From Pirellula sp. (lineage in GTDB: Bacteria > Planctomycetota > Planctomycetia > Pirellulales > Pirellulaceae), in NCBI GenBank assembly GCA_021299695.1, contig JAJTEK010000018.1:1-64000 (forward strand): 64,000 bases of DNA. The letters are read 5' to 3'. The translations under genes were made by a program, and so were the position numbers. Below, piece by piece: positions 63,468 to 64,000 of this stretch (position 1 is the first letter of the stretch; each line of letters opens with the position of its first letter). Below the pieces are notes generated by a model. It was not told the origin of the DNA and did no database searches. It saw only the letters and a list, made by a program, of their open reading frames with translations.

Positions 63468-63878
63468 ATGTTCGAAAGCTCCGTCGGAGGTTTTCTAGTG
63501 ATCGCTCACTTGCCCATCCTGATCTACCTCATCGCCGTCCTTGGCTTTGCGGCCGTCTCGCTTTTCTTGCCGCACCTGGTGGCTCCTCGGCGACCGACGC
63601 GGATCAAGGATATGCCTTACGAGTCGGGGATGGATCCGATCGGAGATGCCAAGAAGCCCTTCGACATCAAGTTCTACCTGACGGCGATCTTGTTTTTGGT
63701 TTTCGACATTGAACTGTTGTTTTTGTATCCCTGGGCCGTATCGCTCTTGGCTCCTGACGGAGTGCCCGAATCGTTTCGGCCCGCGGTCCTGGCTGTCTTG
63801 ATGGTCCTTCTTGCAACCCTGGGCCTTGCCTATTGGGTGGCTTACCGCAAAGGAGTCTTCGATTGGCGACGCAAATAA
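63468..63878 (+). CDS. nuoA: NADH-quinone oxidoreductase subunit A
   Basis: 136 aa with three membrane helices and the family signature [45 protein letters not shown] membrane subunit of complex I near the quinone site. The stop overlaps the nuoB start region, the usual start of a nuo operon that continues beyond the window. Confidence 0.95.
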   Translation: MFESSVGGFLVIAHLPILIYLIAVLGFAAVSLFLPHLVAPRRPTRIKDMPYESGMDPIGDAKKPFDIKFYLTAILFLVFDIELLFLYPWAVSLLAPDGVPESFRPAVLAVLMVLLATLGLAYWVAYRKGVFDWRRK

Positions 63879-64000
63879 ACAAGCAACTTGGCGATAACGT
63901 ATTTCTGACCAGCATCGATGCGGCGGCCTCGTGGGCACGCGCCAACAGTCTCTGGCCGATGCCATTTGCAACCGCTTGCTGTGGCATCGAACTCATGAGC
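63863..64000 (+). CDS. nuoB: NADH-quinone oxidoreductase subunit B, 5' part
   Basis: A frame beginning at TTG 63863, overlapping nuoA by 16 bp, runs off the right edge. [30 protein letters not shown] is the NuoB N-terminus with the double Cys that binds cluster N2. It is not in the ORF track because it is incomplete. Confidence 0.9.
   Translation, partial: MATQINKQLGDNVFLTSIDAAASWARANSLWPMPFATACCGIELMS

Overview
The window looks like a chromosomal segment of a planctomycete, probably of the Pirellulales type. It carries the secreted DUF1501 and DUF1549/DUF1553 pair, a DUF1559 pseudopilin-like protein, a PEP-CTERM anchored protein, DUF1573, DUF4416, DUF5690, a multiheme cytochrome fused to a metallophosphatase-like domain, and NuoA/NuoB. 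No tRNA, rRNA or CRISPR array was recognised.

Left part (1-32.4 kb) is ordinary core and envelope sequence. A leftward block (9189 to 1) holds DUF4416, a WecA/MraY-type sugar-1-P transferase, an O-antigen ligase/polymerase, DUF1573, a tetraheme cytochrome fusion, an ATP-grasp protein and a partial ORF. Rightward dus and fabI follow, then leftward nadB, a MoxR-like AAA ATPase, DUF1501 and DUF1549/1553. Next come a PaaI thioesterase, an acetyl-xylan-esterase-like hydrolase, a DUF5690 transporter, two exported proteins, a PEP-CTERM protein and DUF1559. The section ends with an ATP-grasp ligase translationally coupled to a luciferase-like monooxygenase fused to an EboD-like sugar-phosphate cyclase, an apparent small biosynthetic operon. 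Several genes here carry short in-frame tandem repeats, mostly with a 15-bp period.

Middle part (32.4-45.3 kb) is an accessory region full of a repeat family with three modules, here called R1 (about 190 bp), R2 (a palindrome, CGGGGACTGTCCCCG) and R3 (about 200 bp with several hairpins). Between the copies sit a 3-hydroxybutyrate-dehydrogenase-like SDR, an IPT/TIG protein, an XRE/GNAT toxin-antitoxin-like pair, an Abi_2 (AbiD/F) gene preceded by a structured RNA candidate, a decayed vapC with its antitoxin-like partner, a two-gene operon with a LOTUS-like domain, and remnants of a serine recombinase module and an IS110 element.

Defence core (45.3-60.6 kb). A retron is well supported: a candidate msr-msd RNA bounded by 9-nt a1/a2 inverted repeats, a small ORF, an XRE regulator and a reverse transcriptase with the NAxxH motif. 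It is followed by an IS66-like remnant, then a four-gene operon of SNF2 helicase, PLD-like protein, DNA methyltransferase and type III Res-like helicase/nuclease, then a 1250-aa protein joining nitrilase, HAD phosphatase and HD-like domains plus an unassigned C-terminus. A second IS66-like end lies after it in the same orientation, so the 12.5-kb cargo is bracketed by two related IS ends. An hsdR gene truncated inside an R1 repeat comes next.

Right edge (62.4-64 kb) returns to core genes: an exported MsrB, then nuoA and the start of nuoB. All assignments come from reading motifs by eye; no database search was run.
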